Below, piece after piece: positions 50,215-61,013 of a stretch of 64,000 nucleotides of DNA. The position numbers were made by a program, and so were the translations under genes. The stretch covers positions 36,928,384-36,992,383 of the forward strand of contig OZ020593.1 of the NCBI GenBank assembly GCA_963971535.1. Direction: 5' to 3'. The notes under the pieces are model-generated. The model did not search any database and was not told where the DNA came from. It was given only the letters and a program-made list of their open reading frames with translations. This DNA is from Notolepis coatsorum (lineage: Eukaryota > Chordata > Actinopteri > Aulopiformes > Paralepididae). Each line of letters opens with the position of its first letter. The stretch's first letter is position 1.

Positions 50215-50545
50215 CCTGACGAGGAGGCTCTGAAAACTCTCTGAGGAGGAGACTCTGAAACTCTCTGAGGAGGCTCTTTCTCTGAGGAGGAGGCTCTGAA
50301 AACTCCCTAAGGAGGAGGCTCTGAAACTCTCTGAGGAGGCTCTCTCTCTCTGAGGAGGAGGCTCTGTGAGGAGGCTCTCTCTCTGAGGAGGAGACTCTGA
50401 AAGCTCTCTGAGGAGGAGGCTCTGAAACTCTCTGAGGAGGCTCTCTCACTGAGGGGGAGGCTCCGAAAAACTCTCTGAGGAGGCTCTGAAACTCCCTGAG
50501 GAGGAGGCTCTAAAGCTTTCTGAGGAGGCTCCCCCTCATAATCTC
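50215..50545. repeat. Degenerate GAGGAGGCTCTGAAA minisatellite
   Basis: About fifteen variable units built from 'ctctgaggaggaggctctga'. ORFs with PPQR/REFQSLL repeats are artefacts. Confidence 0.92.
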
Positions 50546-51165
50546 GTGGGGTCAGCTGGCATACTGGGGAGACAACCACTCCAAAAAGGCCGACAGGTTC
50601 CTTAGCAAGAGCATGGCTCGACCCGTGCCTGGAGGACTGTGAACTACACAGGAGCGCTTAGAGGGGCTGACTGCTAAAAACAGTACCTCGATGCCCCCCC
50701 GCTGAGTGGTGGGAGGGAAAGAGCCCCTCGTCGGGTCATAATCTTGCGGGGTGAACTGACTCTGCCACGAACCCTGACCCTGCCAGTAAGCCTGTATCTT
50801 GCGGGGTCGGGGTTCAGAGAAAGAGTTTGACACAATTGGCAGACGTCATAAACATGCAGGGACATACTCTCATGGGGTCAGGGTTGAACCTGCACTCTGC
50901 CAGTGAGTTGACTCTGCAACTGGCATACCGGCCGACAGGTAGCAAGAGCATGGCTCGACCTGTGCCTGGAGGACGTAAGCTACACAGGAGCGCTTAGAGG
51001 GGCTGACTGCTAAAAAACAGTACCACAGGGCCCTTCGGGTTAAAATAATATATTGTACGAGCAGCGCTCGCGTGTGACCCGGCGAACACCTGGTTGAACT
51101 GATCCGGTCCGGCACGAGTATCGGGTTCCCAACGCTGCCGCACCTCTTCAAAAAAAACGGTTACC
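50546..51165. repeat. Direct duplication of about 100 bp blocks
   Basis: The block 'agcaagagcatggctcgacc' through 'gcgcttagaggggctgactg' at 50602-50690 recurs at 50943-51025. No gene is supported. Confidence 0.85.
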
Positions 51166-51204
51166 GGTGGGGGAGGTATACGTTTTGATCAAAACACCAC
51201 AGGA

Positions 51205-51372
51205 GGTGCGGCTGGGTAGCGCAGTGGAGAATGCACTCGCCTACTACCGCAGAAACTCTGGGATTGAATCCAGCTGTCAGCGGTACCTCCGGCTTGGTCA
51301 GTCGTCCCTACTAACACAATTGGCAGTGTTAGCGGGTGGGAAGCCGGCAGGGTATGTGTCCTGGTCGTTGTA
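51205..51372 (+). repeat. tRNA-derived SINE
   Basis: A box TAGCGCAGTGG (51213-51223) and B box GGATTGAATCC (51261-51271) are followed by 'acacaattggcagtgttagc' and 'gggtgggaagccgg', the body shared with the SINE at 270-481. No cloverleaf with a closing acceptor stem, so not a tRNA gene. Confidence 0.78.
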
Positions 51373-51389
51373 AACTGCGGTTCCTACTG

Positions 51390-51597
51390 GCTAGCTACAG
51401 GGGCTAAGCTAGTCCTCCGAGCATTGCTAGCTCTCTGAGATCTGCTAGCTGCAGGAGCACTGCTAACAGACAGGGCTAAAGTGTTAGTAGTCGGAGTAAC
51501 ACGGACATAACCTATCCTGAAAGCTGAAGGAGCAGTCCTAGCAGGATAGTTAATACTGGCTGGAGGGCTAGTCCAAGGAACCGAGACCAGATAAACA
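51390..51597. repeat. GCTAGC-rich block, left copy
   Basis: Matches 53727-53935 closely ('ctagtcctccgagcattgct', 'agcaggatagttaatactgg'), so a segment was duplicated. The BEL solo LTR inserted directly after it, and the matching continuation lies at 53426-53520. Confidence 0.9.
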
Positions 51598-51602
51598 GGG
51601 GC

Positions 51603-53425
51603 TGTGAAGGATCAGATTAAACCGAATATATATATTTATTTATGGATATATATTTAATAGTATTTGTATATAGTTTGATATCCCTTGTATATTCTTTGTA
51701 CATATACACTGAATATCCCTTTAGTCTACTACAGCCCATAATAGTTCATTCTCTCATTGGACAAGAACCTGGCGCCAGCAGACAGGCCCCTTGAGTCAAG
51801 TTCAATAGTGCCGACGAACATGTCCCAACTAGCCCCGGTTCCGCGTAGGAATACGGCTACCGAAATACGAATGGTACTATTTGTTCACCGTGCATATAAA
51901 TAGGGCGCAAGTAAAGTAGAACTTTCTTTTAGTCCATTAGTCCTTTACCCTCCAACCTAGTAACAGACGTGAAGCCTCACCCACGACCCACGTGTGGTGC
52001 AGTATGGCCTATTTTGGCCCCAGAATAGGCATTGAGACCTCGTGTAAATTCATAGCTGAATTGTCATAGTTTGGCACTGTACCGTCGAGTGGGACGTATT
52101 TCTATTAAGTTAATAATAGTCTATTATGTATGGTGCATCGTTCGGTTAAAGTTCTAAAGTGAGCAGCACCCCCATCGTTTCCTCGCGTTATCTAGAGTCT
52201 TAACCAGGCTGGGCAGACCACGCGTGGTGCTTTCATCCGAGGAGTTCTGGGCGAGGACGAGTGGACCTGCACATTGGATTACCTACCCGGACGACTGCTG
52301 AGCCTATACGGCATGGAATATCTATTTGCTTTGGGTGCTTTGATTTGTGGAGCGGATAACAGCCAACGCCAGTGAGTGTTGGAATTACCCCCGAGAGGAG
52401 CCCAGGTGAGACGGCGCTCAACCCAGACCGAGGCCGCCTCGCTTCTCCTTCGCTGTGGACCTACAGCTACCGTCTACAAGAGGGCCCAAGTGTATTCGAT
52501 GCGGCACGGTGGTGTAGTGGTTAACACTGTCGCCTCACAGCAAGAAGGTCCAGGGTTCGATTCCCGCTTGGGGACCAGGTTTCCATGATGCCAGTTACCC
52601 AGGTGGGGTATCTCCCAGGCCTTTCTGTGTGGAGTTTGCATGTTCTCCCCGTGCTCGCAAGGGTTTCCCCCCCGATAAGATAAACCCAATGGAAAAACAT
52701 GCACAACAACAAGATCGCTAACGCTGTGGCGTCCTTGACGAAGACGGACAGGAGCACTTGGATTGGTCCCCTGGCGCGGCTCACGTTGACGCCTGTCTGC
52801 TCCCGGCTGCCCTTGGGGGGGAAGGACGACGGGATGGGTTAATCGCAGATACAAATTGCATGCATGCATCGCATGTGTGCCAATTGATGACCTCGGAGCA
52901 GGTCCTAAATTATTAAATTATTATATTCATCTGTGGATCAAGATCCTGCGGGCACTGTTTTCTGTACCTGAATTCTCCCCAGGAATCGTTGGCCAGATGG
53001 GATGCAGCTGACGGCTCTCCAACCCCCCCCCCCCCCCTTACTGACTTACAACCAGCAGGACCCCTTTAGTATCCCGCTATAATCCTTAAGTACCATCGCT
53101 ATAGTTCCCTAAAGAACCAGGTTGTATACTTGCTTCCTGCGTAACCAGAGATTGGACATTCAGTGTTGATTTGCCTACGAATACTCATTTGCCTTACAAG
53201 TGCATTCAAATCATAAATGTAATTAAGTGAATGTTGTATATACCTTTTGCTATATTAAACCTTCGACTGTTATATTTGTGTGGACCTGGTTTCATATGTG
53301 GGAAAGTGTTCATCATACTTAGATATCGTGTACTGGATGGCCAGAAGTTAAAGTACATCAAGCGGTAGTGGTTTAATGATACCATACTTATCAATACAGT
53401 CAGGGAATTGTACCCCTCAGTTACA
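51603..53425 (+). mobile_element. Solo LTR of the BEL 2 family
   Basis: Starts TGTGAAGGATCAG and ends CAGTTACA, and aligns with the BEL 2 LTR throughout (for example 'accgaatatatatatttatt' and 'accatacttatcaatacagt'). A perfect 5-bp TSD, GGGGC, is at 51598-51602 and 53426-53430. It is more diverged than the BEL 2 LTRs are from each other and is interrupted by a V-SINE. No internal region remains, so it arose by LTR recombination. Confidence 0.92.
52498..52923 (+). repeat. V-SINE inserted in the BEL solo LTR
   Basis: The tRNA-like head has A box TGGTGTAGTGG and B box GGTTCGATTCC (52555). The conserved central domain 'gtgtggagtttgcatgttct' at 52629-52648 is a hallmark of V-SINEs. It ends in AT-rich sequence. 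The probable TSD is TATTC (52493-52497, 52924-52928). A stretch at 52700-52860 resembles a LINE-derived tail. Confidence 0.88.
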
Positions 53426-55407
53426 GGGGCCATAGGGAACGAGCTAGCTGACGGGGCAGTCCTAACTGTGGGAGCCTGGCAAACTGCAGGGGCTGAGCTA
53501 GCAGACACGGCTGTACTAGCTGTTGAGACCATGGGGTTAGCCGACAGGGCGGCTCCAGGGAAACTGACCTTAGCGGCTGGGTCAGGCGTGGGAGGCGGAC
53601 CGGGCGTGGAGGCTGGGCCGGGCATAGCGGCTGGGTCAGGCGTGGGAGTCGGACCGGGCGTAGCAGCTGGGGCTACACTAGCAGGGGTTAGGCTGGCAGT
53701 AGAGGCAGGGTTAGCTGTGGAGGCCTGGCTAGCTACAGGGGCTAAGCTAGTCCTCCGAGCATTGCTAGCTCTCTGAGATCTGCTAGCTGCAGGAGCACTG
53801 CTAACAGACAGGGCTAAAGTGTTAGTAGTCGGAGTAACATGGACATAACCTATCCTGAAAGCTGAAGGGGCAGTCCTAGCAGGATAGTTAATACTGGCTG
53901 GAGGTCCAAGGAACCGAGACCAGAGAAACAGGGGCCATAGGGAACGAGCTAGCTGACAGGCAGTCCTAGCTGTGGCAGCCTGGCAAACTGCAGGGGCTGA
54001 GCTAGCAGACGGGGCTGTACTAGCTGTTGAGGCCTGATTAGCTGCAGGGGCTAAGCTAGCAGACGGGTCTGGACTAGCTGTGGAAGCCTGGTTAGCTGCA
54101 GGGGCTAACCTAGCAGACGGGGCTGTACTAGCTGTTGAGGCCTGGTTAGCTGCAGGGGCTAAGCTAGCAGGCAGGGCTGGACTAGCTGTTGAGACCATGG
54201 GGTTAGCCGACGGGGCGGCTCCAGGGAAACTGACCCTGCTAGCTGAAGGGGCAGTCCTAGCAGTGGGAGACAAGCTAGCTGAATGAGCTACACACACAGT
54301 GGGGCTAGCTGTAGGAACCATGGGGTTAGCTGACGGGGCGGCTCCAGGGAAACTGACCTTGCTAGCTGAAGGGGCAGTCCTAGCAGTGGGGAAACTGACC
54401 ATCCTAGCTGAAGGGGCAGTCCTAGCAGTGGGGAAACTGACCTTGCTAGCTGAAGGGGCAGTCCTAGCAGTGGGAGACAAGCTAGCTGAATGAGCTACAC
54501 ACACAGTGGGGCTAGCTGTAGGAACCATGTGGTTAGCCGACGGGTCGGCTCCAAGGAAACTGACCTTGCTAGCTGAAGGGGCAGTCCTAGCAGTGGGGAA
54601 ACTGACCATGCTAGCTGAAGGGGCAGTCCTAGCAGTGGGGAAACTGACCTTGCTAGCTGAAGGGGCAGTCCTAGCAGTGGGGAAACTGACCATGCTAGCT
54701 GAAGGGGCAGTCCTAGCAGTGGGGAAACTGACCTTGCTAGCTGAAGGGGCAGTCCTAGCAGTGGGAGACAAGCTAGCTAAATGAGCTACACACACAGTGG
54801 GGCTAGCAGGCAGAGCTGAGGTGCTAGCAGTAGGTACTCTAGCAGGTGAGGCTATGCTAGCTTTCCTAGACTTTCTAGCTCACCGAGACTTGTTAGCAGA
54901 ACGAGCTACGCTAGCAGACAGGGCTAAGGTGCTGGCAGTAGCTATGCTAACAATTGAGGCCATGCTGGTGGTGAAGGCCTTACCAGCAGTAGAGGCTTGG
55001 CTGGAGGCTGTGCTGGCAGTAGAGGCCTGGCTGGAGACTGGAACTGGGAAAAGGCACTCCAACCAGGTCCTTAGGTACTTGTCCAGCTGTGGGGCCGGCT
55101 CAGGGTTACAATCCATGACAGAGTGGATTAGCTGCTGGGCGACCCCCTTCTCCTTCAAGGAGAAGGATCGAACATCACTCATGGCTAGTGTAGCTAGGTT
55201 GCTCAAGGCCTCTCTCGTTCTGTTTGCTGGGTCCAAACATGGTGGCGTCATTCTGTTAAGGATTGTGTTGGCAGAGGACCCAAACACAAACAGAGACGAG
55301 GGAGAGGTAGATGTAGATTGTCGAATCTTGAGAACTGCTCCTTTAATTAGAGTAACTGGTAATGCACAGAGAAGAGAGAGCAAGTCTCCCACAAAATACA
55401 AAAACAA
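53206..55407 (-). other. Repeat-encoded Ser/Ala/Thr-rich frame over a 42-bp minisatellite
   Basis: Minisatellite units of 42 bp ('gctagctgaaggggcagtcc' plus 'tagcagtggggaaactgacc') dominate 54230-54780 and are grouped into larger units ending in 'gctacacacacagtgggg'. On the minus strand they encode a 14-residue repeat (TARTAPSASKVSFP). The frame runs from the ATG at 55407 to a TGA at 54880-54882 (175 aa) and continues in the same frame as a 529-aa ORF ending at 53206. The N-terminal 100 residues (FGSSANTILNRMTPPCLDP) are non-repetitive and unrecognised. Because the unit is a multiple of three, the frame stays open without selection. The last part runs into the BEL solo LTR, against a normal gene end. 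Confidence 0.65.
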
Positions 55408-55427
55408 AAACAGCGCCGGTCGTCAGG

Positions 55428-55775
55428 TGTTACATTCCATTCGTAGAGGCAATTAGGCACCGTCTTTAGTCTGTCGTTATGCGAGGGAACATTTATGCGC
55501 ATGCGCAGGAGCGAGCGTGCATGTGGCATCATTATCGTGCGTGCAACCAACCAGTGTTGATATGAGCAACGCAACACTGCGTACAGGTGATACCCGAGCG
55601 ATGAGAGCGCTTGTTTTAAGCCACCTCTTCCATCACCCGTGCCCAGGCATGCGTTGCTCATGGGATGACTGGTTGCACTATGTTTTAATGATGCTTCCGC
55701 GCATGCGCATAAATGTTCCCTCGCATACACAGACTAAAGACAGTGTCTAATTGCCTCTATGAATGGAATGTAACA
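55428..55775. mobile_element. Long foldback MITE (348 bp hairpin)
   Basis: TGTTACATTCCATTCGTAGA at the left mirrors TCTATGAATGGAATGTAACA at the right, and pairing continues through 'gcgagggaacatttatgcgc', 'catcattatcgtgcgtgcaa' and 'gagcaacgc' to a small loop near 55600. The whole element can fold into one imperfect hairpin. No TSD was resolved. Confidence 0.88.
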
Positions 55776-56287
55776 CATTTCGTTCACAAGTTTTGTGTGA
55801 ATGTACTGTATCTGAGAACGTATTTGAACACACCTGACAACCGGCCATATTGCTATACAAAGTAGTACTTAGCGAGTTGGCGCTTCAGTCGAGTGCAGCG
55901 CATTCCTGTGTGCAGGCGCGTGCACATCCGTGCATGTGCGTGCGCGTGCTTCTGCCCCCGTGCCGTCAGTATTTCATCAAATTGACACAACACACCCCAA
56001 AGGGGAGGGTTTATCCACCCCCCCCCCTCCCCCCCTATAAGAGAAAAAAAGCCAAAATCCACTGTTTAAAGTGCGCCTGTAGCAAATACTTCCGAATGAA
56101 TTGTGAGGGAAGGAAGAAGCACGGTCACGCACCACGCTTATATTCATAAACGGAAATGGGCGTGGCCGGGCAAATGAAGGTGCATATAGCGAAAGCTTTC
56201 AAGGTTACAATAAGTAACGAGGTAATATCCCAGTAGGGCAGAACGTGAAGCAAGAACGAAATGTAACGGCAACCTGGGTCCATTTAG

Positions 56288-57590
56288 AACAAAACTGAAA
56301 TTCTAATTATCGGCTCCAAAACTAAAAAAGAAACATTAATAAAGAACCTGGGGGGACTAACCCCTTGGATCAAATCTGAGGTCACTAGTCTTGGGGTTAT
56401 CATAGATTCAGAACTGAACTTCAATTCTCATATTAGCAAAGTGACGAAAACATCGTTCTTCCATCTCAGAAATATAGCAAAAGTACGACCATTTATTAAT
56501 CAGAACGATGCTGAGAAGCTAATTCATGCATTCATATCTAGCCGGTTAGACTACTGTAATGCACTTTTCACAGGTCTCCCTAAGAAAACCACAGAGAGAC
56601 TTCAGCTAATCCAAAACTCTGCAGCCCGACTGCTAACTAGAACCAAAAGGAGAGAGCACATTAGTCCAGTCTTAGCTGCTTTACACTGGCTTCCTGTAAC
56701 ATTTAGAATTGACTTTAAGGTCCTTCTCCTTACATACAAAGCTCTAAATGGACAGGGACCTAGCTACATGGCCAACACTCTAATAAATTACACACCAGCA
56801 AGAACACTGCGATCATCAGCTGCTGGACTACTAGAGGCTCCCAGAAGCAGTCAAAAGAGGATCGGTAATGCAGCCTTTATCAACTATGCCCCAAAACTAT
56901 GGAACAAACTACCCCAAAACATCAGGGAAGCCAACTCGCTAGACATCTTTAAAAGACAGCTTAAATCTCTTTGCTCAGGCATTTCACTGATAGATATCTG
57001 CTACCACCTAGTGGCAAGAGGAAACATCAGGGATATCCTGACACAACTTGTATTTACCTGCACTATTCTTACCCTGCCTACTCTTGTACACTGCCTATCA
57101 AATTCATGTGTCGGTTATTGCACTTTTTACTTCTTACTGATGACTATTTTTAAACTGAATCATTTTAAACTATTTTTATTATTTGCTAGATCCAAATGTG
57201 AAACACTGTGATTATTTGTATTACTGAATAGAGAGCCTATTAGGATGCTAGATCCTAATGTGAAACACTGTGATTTGCCATACCTTGCTATGCTTGCTCA
57301 TGCCTGTATTTTTTATGTCCGTTCTATTTTATAATTTTTTGACTATTTTTAAACTGAATCATTTTAAACTATTTTTACTATTTGTGTTACTGAAAACTGT
57401 AAGCGGAGAGCCTATTGGGATGCTAGATCCTAATGTGAAACACTGTGATTTGCCATACCTTGCTACCTGTCTATCTTTTTATGCTCGCTTATGCCTGTAT
57501 TTTTTACTGTTGTGATGCACTTTGAACTGCAACCCCTGTATGAAAAGTGCTATACAAATAAAGTTATTATTATTATTATATTTAGAATGT
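56288..57590 (+). pseudogene. L2-like LINE, 5'-truncated
   Basis: An open frame from 56288 (after a stop at 56285) runs to 57211; the ATG-initiated part is 256 aa. It has LGVIIDSELNFNSHI, LIHAFISSRLDYCNALFTGL, LQLIQNSAARLLTRT, LHWLPVTFRI, YTPARTLRSS and WNKLPQNIR, the C-terminal region of L2-group polyproteins, without the catalytic RT. The 3' UTR holds two imperfect copies of a segment of about 180 bp ('gagcctatt(a/g)ggatgctag' at 57233 and 57409). The tail 'agtgctatacaaataaag' plus (ATT)n ends it. Confidence 0.85.
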
Positions 57591-58330
57591 GTATGTTATC
57601 AAGTTGAAACTGACTATTCATTGGGTTTTAAATGAGTTACATGGAGGTCATGAAACTTGCAGTGTTAGTTTTCAATCCAAGTAAAACATGTACATTTATC
57701 TAATTTAGGGATGAAATTAGGTTTTTACCAGACAGCGATGATGTGGTTATGACTTGTGCAGTCCTGTGAGGGTCCTGCTGTCCCTGAACTTGAAGACCTG
57801 TAAACACAGTTTGGAATCTCTCTTTCAAATCCACACACATGTGCTTTATTTAATCATATTTCTTTCTCTTTTCCATATCAAACCATGTCTTCCTAAGTCA
57901 AACTTACCCATCTGAGACCAAAATCTCGAAATCCAAGACAATATAACTTCTTTATGTATCCTAGACAACAAAGATATCTGTTTGATAACAAAACAAGAAT
58001 AAGGACTTTTTTTATAATGTTTCTCACATTCAGCTCAGGAGAAACAACAGCAAGGCAGATACTGGTATTATTCTGAGCGAGCTGTGAGATATCTCAATTA
58101 TCTCCAGTAAGTATCATTTAGCTCCCCTTTAAATATATATATGTAAATAATGAGCACAAGACATTGCAGTGAAATCTCAAATAAACCCCACTGTGAATGT
58201 TTTATGTCTCCTAGAACTTTAGGAGCCACTGAAGACAAAAGCAAGAGCTCAAAGGCTTCTCAGAGCATTTTCAAATGGTCTCCAACGAGGCCCAAAAGTC
58301 CAATGCGTTCCAGCCAAGTTTAGACTATAG
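57591..58330. other. No recognisable gene
   Basis: AT-rich intergenic sequence without supported ORFs or repeats. Confidence 0.5.
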
Positions 58331-58335
58331 GAGGG

Positions 58336-58860
58336 TGTTGTGGCTTGGTTGTCGTTGACACAGCAGGAGACGTTGTTTCCAATTTTAACAAGTAGGTAAT
58401 TTATTTAAGAAAAGAAGTTTTAACAGAAGAGGCTATGGATCAGTAGACGGTCACCACAGTTGAAGAAAAACACTCTGACTCCCCAACCCCCCGTTCCCCC
58501 AGATAATACCTTCCCAGCCCTGCCCCGACATGACAGATATGATGACGTAACATATTATATCAGATATGACATGACGTACATTAAGATGACACATAGATTT
58601 AACATAGAAGAGAGAATAAAAACAGAAGATAAGTCTAAAGGTTTATCGTCCTGAGACAAAGCTGGAGTCAAGATTAAAAAAGAAAAGAACAAGATGTGAT
58701 TTACTTGAAATGTCTATCTGTCCTATACTTGAGGTTGTTTTAAGAACATCAGCCAGACTGTCGCCCTAGTGTCTTTGAGCCCTGCTAGTTGACCTATATT
58801 AAACTAGTCAAGACTAACCCCTTTCCTACCTCCACCCCCGTATACACATTTTCCACAACA
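58336..58860 (-). repeat. 3' LTR of the provirus
   Basis: 525 bp with inverted termini TGTTGTGG/CCACAACA. On the minus strand it starts at 58860. An AATAAATT signal (plus 58397-58405) lies about 60 bp before its end. Confidence 0.82.
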
Positions 58861-58875
58861 TTCCCCCATTTGGGG
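58861..58875 (-). promoter_or_regulatory. Polypurine tract
   Basis: The minus strand reads CCCCAAATGGGGGAA directly before the LTR start TGTTGTGG, as expected for the plus-strand primer of reverse transcription. Confidence 0.75.
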
Positions 58876-59303
58876 CTATCCCTAGTCCCACCCAAATCAT
58901 ATAACCAAGAAAATGTGAACGTCTAACTAAACGAGAAACCACAATTATATAATAAAAGTTTAAATGCCTAATCTAAACCAGAAACCTAGCCATATAATAC
59001 ATTTTATAAATGTCTAACTAAACAAGAAACCTTACTTCATTCACTGGACCCCTAACGGACCAACAAAGGCTGACTACCGTTCTTACCAAAACACAAAACC
59101 GTTCCAAACAAGAGTAATAATAAAACATCAACAAAATACCCCAATTTATAATCCTAACCTGACAGACAAATCCCCCCAACCTCCACCGCTTACCAAATGA
59201 GCCACAGTTCCGGCCGGAAACCGCGACTCTCATCAGGGAAAGAAGTTGACCGTCAGAACTAAACATAGAACATCCCTCCCAAAAAAAAATGACATTGTCT
59301 CTT
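58876..59303. other. Proviral 3' untranslated sequence
   Basis: AT-rich on the plus strand, between the 3' LTR and an envelope-leader duplicate. The minus-strand 103-aa ORF (59329-59018) has no recognisable motif. Confidence 0.4.
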
Positions 59304-59519
59304 CCATAACATTGAGTCCTAGTGTCCATCGCTCAGCCCCCCTTCCATGCCCACGCCATAGTCTCCTCACCGTATTGTCAAAAGTCACATTTTGCCAATA
59401 CAGCAACCACCACGCCACACCTCCAGTCCCCGTAGAAGCATGTCCCCATGCCTGGACGGGAGGTGCTGGTCCCGACCTCACCACGTGTCCCCCCATCTTC
59501 GACGGGAGGTGCCCATCTT
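59304..59519 (-). pseudogene. Third copy of the envelope leader segment
   Basis: 216 bp match 61005-61220 (and 63022-63237) with about two differences, then both flanks diverge abruptly. On the minus strand it encodes the GGHVVRSGPAPP...LYWQNVTF part of the envelope N-terminus within an 87-aa ORF (59496-59233) that continues into unrelated sequence. It lies downstream of the envelope gene and cannot contribute to it. Confidence 0.85.
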
Positions 59520-59728
59520 GCCCACTGCGTTAGCCCCCCCCTTTGTCCCTTCAGTCCCCAGAACCGATCCCCAGAACACTTCTTCTCAATGCTTCCTCAG
59601 GCTCAGAACCGACACTCCGTACCATTCCATACCGATGCCTCTTCCATTCCGGTTTGACCAGGACCATGAGTAAAATAAACAAAAATAATAAAAAATAAAC
59701 CATCACTCAGACCATCCCCCGTCACTCT

Positions 59729-59935
59729 AAAAGGAATAAAACAAACAAAACTGAACCAAACAGAAAGAAAATGTCCCTTCCTCACCATACGCCTAGTTAA
59801 AGGAATAAAACAAACAAAACTGAACCAAACAGAAAAAAAATGTCCCTTCCTCACCATACGCCTAGTTAAAGGAATAAAACAAACAAAACTGAACCAAACA
59901 GAAAGAAAATGTCCCTACCTCACCATACCCCTAAT
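59729..59935. repeat. 69-bp tandem repeat, three units
   Basis: Units with 'ggaataaaacaaacaaaact' and 'aatgtcccttcctcaccata' repeat almost perfectly just downstream (minus sense) of the envelope stop codon. The last unit overlaps the envelope end. Confidence 0.93.
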
Positions 59936-61013
59936 CCTCTATCCCCTCGTCTCCCTCTAAGGCAGCATAAAGCTGAGGGCATGGCCCGATTTGTGGCTCA
60001 ATCTCTTCCTGTCCCACCATCAGCATTCGGCTCGTTACGTGTGAAGTTACCAGCCTACCCAAGAGAGGCATACCACAACAGAAAAGGAGAACCAATATCA
60101 ACCCTGCCACCCCAATGGATATCCCCGTCTGCATCACTATGCTTCCCCACTGTCCCAATCTTTCCAACACCCCACTCCCCCACCATTCTTCATTCCGGCC
60201 AGAATTCCCCCTCAACTCCTCCCTCAAATCCTTCAGCTTAGCCATGGCCTCGGAGAACTTTCCCCCTGGCCCCACATTCGTCGGAATGAATGTGCAGCAG
60301 TACTGTCCAAACATGGAACAGACTCCACCCTTCTCCGCCATTAACCAGTTCAGAGCCTGTCTATTCTGCCACGCCACCATACTGGTCGCGTGCATCTGGT
60401 CCCCCATTGCATCCAACGCCTCCTCGGTGTAGTTGAGATACCGCTGCTGATTGTAAAACAAATAGTTGATCCACCCGGTGTTCTTATTGACCGATATCCA
60501 TGGCAGAATAGACTCAAACCCTGCCGCAATCTCATTCTTAGCCATGAACTCGGCTGGAATGCCCCTTGGCTGTCCTATGCTGTCCAGATACACCCTTGGG
60601 TCTGCCTTGTAGCTACGCTTCGTTCGAGAGATAGGAGACTCAGAAGGTCCTTCCGTCACTGATAATGGTAGGACCACCATTGGCATGATCGCCTGAACCC
60701 GGGCACATCTACCTGACCAATCTAAAGGAAGTGTATTCCTCAACCTCCTACCGCCGCAGAGCCAGTATTGGTCCGCCAGTGCCATATCCTGGACATGAAA
60801 AGGGCAAGCTACAGGCCGTGGGTTGGTATCCACTCCCTTTAACACGACCCTGTGTCCACACTTTCCTTCTTTCGTGCAGTTAGTCGTGATGCTCCAAATA
60901 GTAGTGCACCGCCCCTCTGCCACCTCCCCTACATCCCGGGTCCCCTCCTTTTGCAAGCACTCGAAATCCTTGGTCAGCCATAGTTTGACACCTCTGGGTA
61001 TTGGCCATAACAT
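59931..61013 (-). pseudogene. Retroviral envelope (shortened SU, complete TM)
   Basis: A 360-aa frame encodes the end of the surface unit and the whole transmembrane unit, which normally mediate attachment and fusion at the cell surface. A basic cleavage motif, RTKR, is at about residues 133-136. The TM part has the CX6CC motif CSMFGQYCC at about 232-240, typical of gamma-type envelopes, then a hydrophobic anchor (GVAGLILVLLF, about 308-318) and a short tail. Only about 135 residues precede the cleavage site, far fewer than usual. The signal-peptide-like segment lies upstream in a different frame (within 61467-60880), so the envelope N-terminus is broken. It is unlikely to give a normal envelope. 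Confidence 0.87.

Larger units (their letters stand above)
48889..56270. mobile_element. Region bounded by long inverted ends (7.4 kb)
   Basis: The left end (48909-49020) and the reverse complement of the right end (56270-56080) align: GTTACAT..., CTACTGGGATATTACC, 'gttactta', 'cgcccatttccgtttatg', 'aatataagcg', 'gtgaccgtgctt'. A partial third copy of the end is at 49622-49660, and its upstream flank forms an inverted repeat with 48889-48915 (GAAGGTTATCCTATAACCCT). The inside holds LINE and BEL insertions, SINEs and minisatellites. It could be one large DNA element, or a pair of MITEs of one family flanking unrelated repeats. No transposase is seen. Confidence 0.5.

Noticed and set aside
49728-50244. 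Overlapping 134-147 aa ORFs
   Set aside because: GC-rich duplicated sequence with open frames on both strands and no recognisable domain.
59931-61013. Domesticated, syncytin-like envelope gene
   Set aside because: The TM part is complete, but the surface unit is very short, its leader is in another frame and the provirus is young and rearranged. No evidence of selection can be seen from one sequence.
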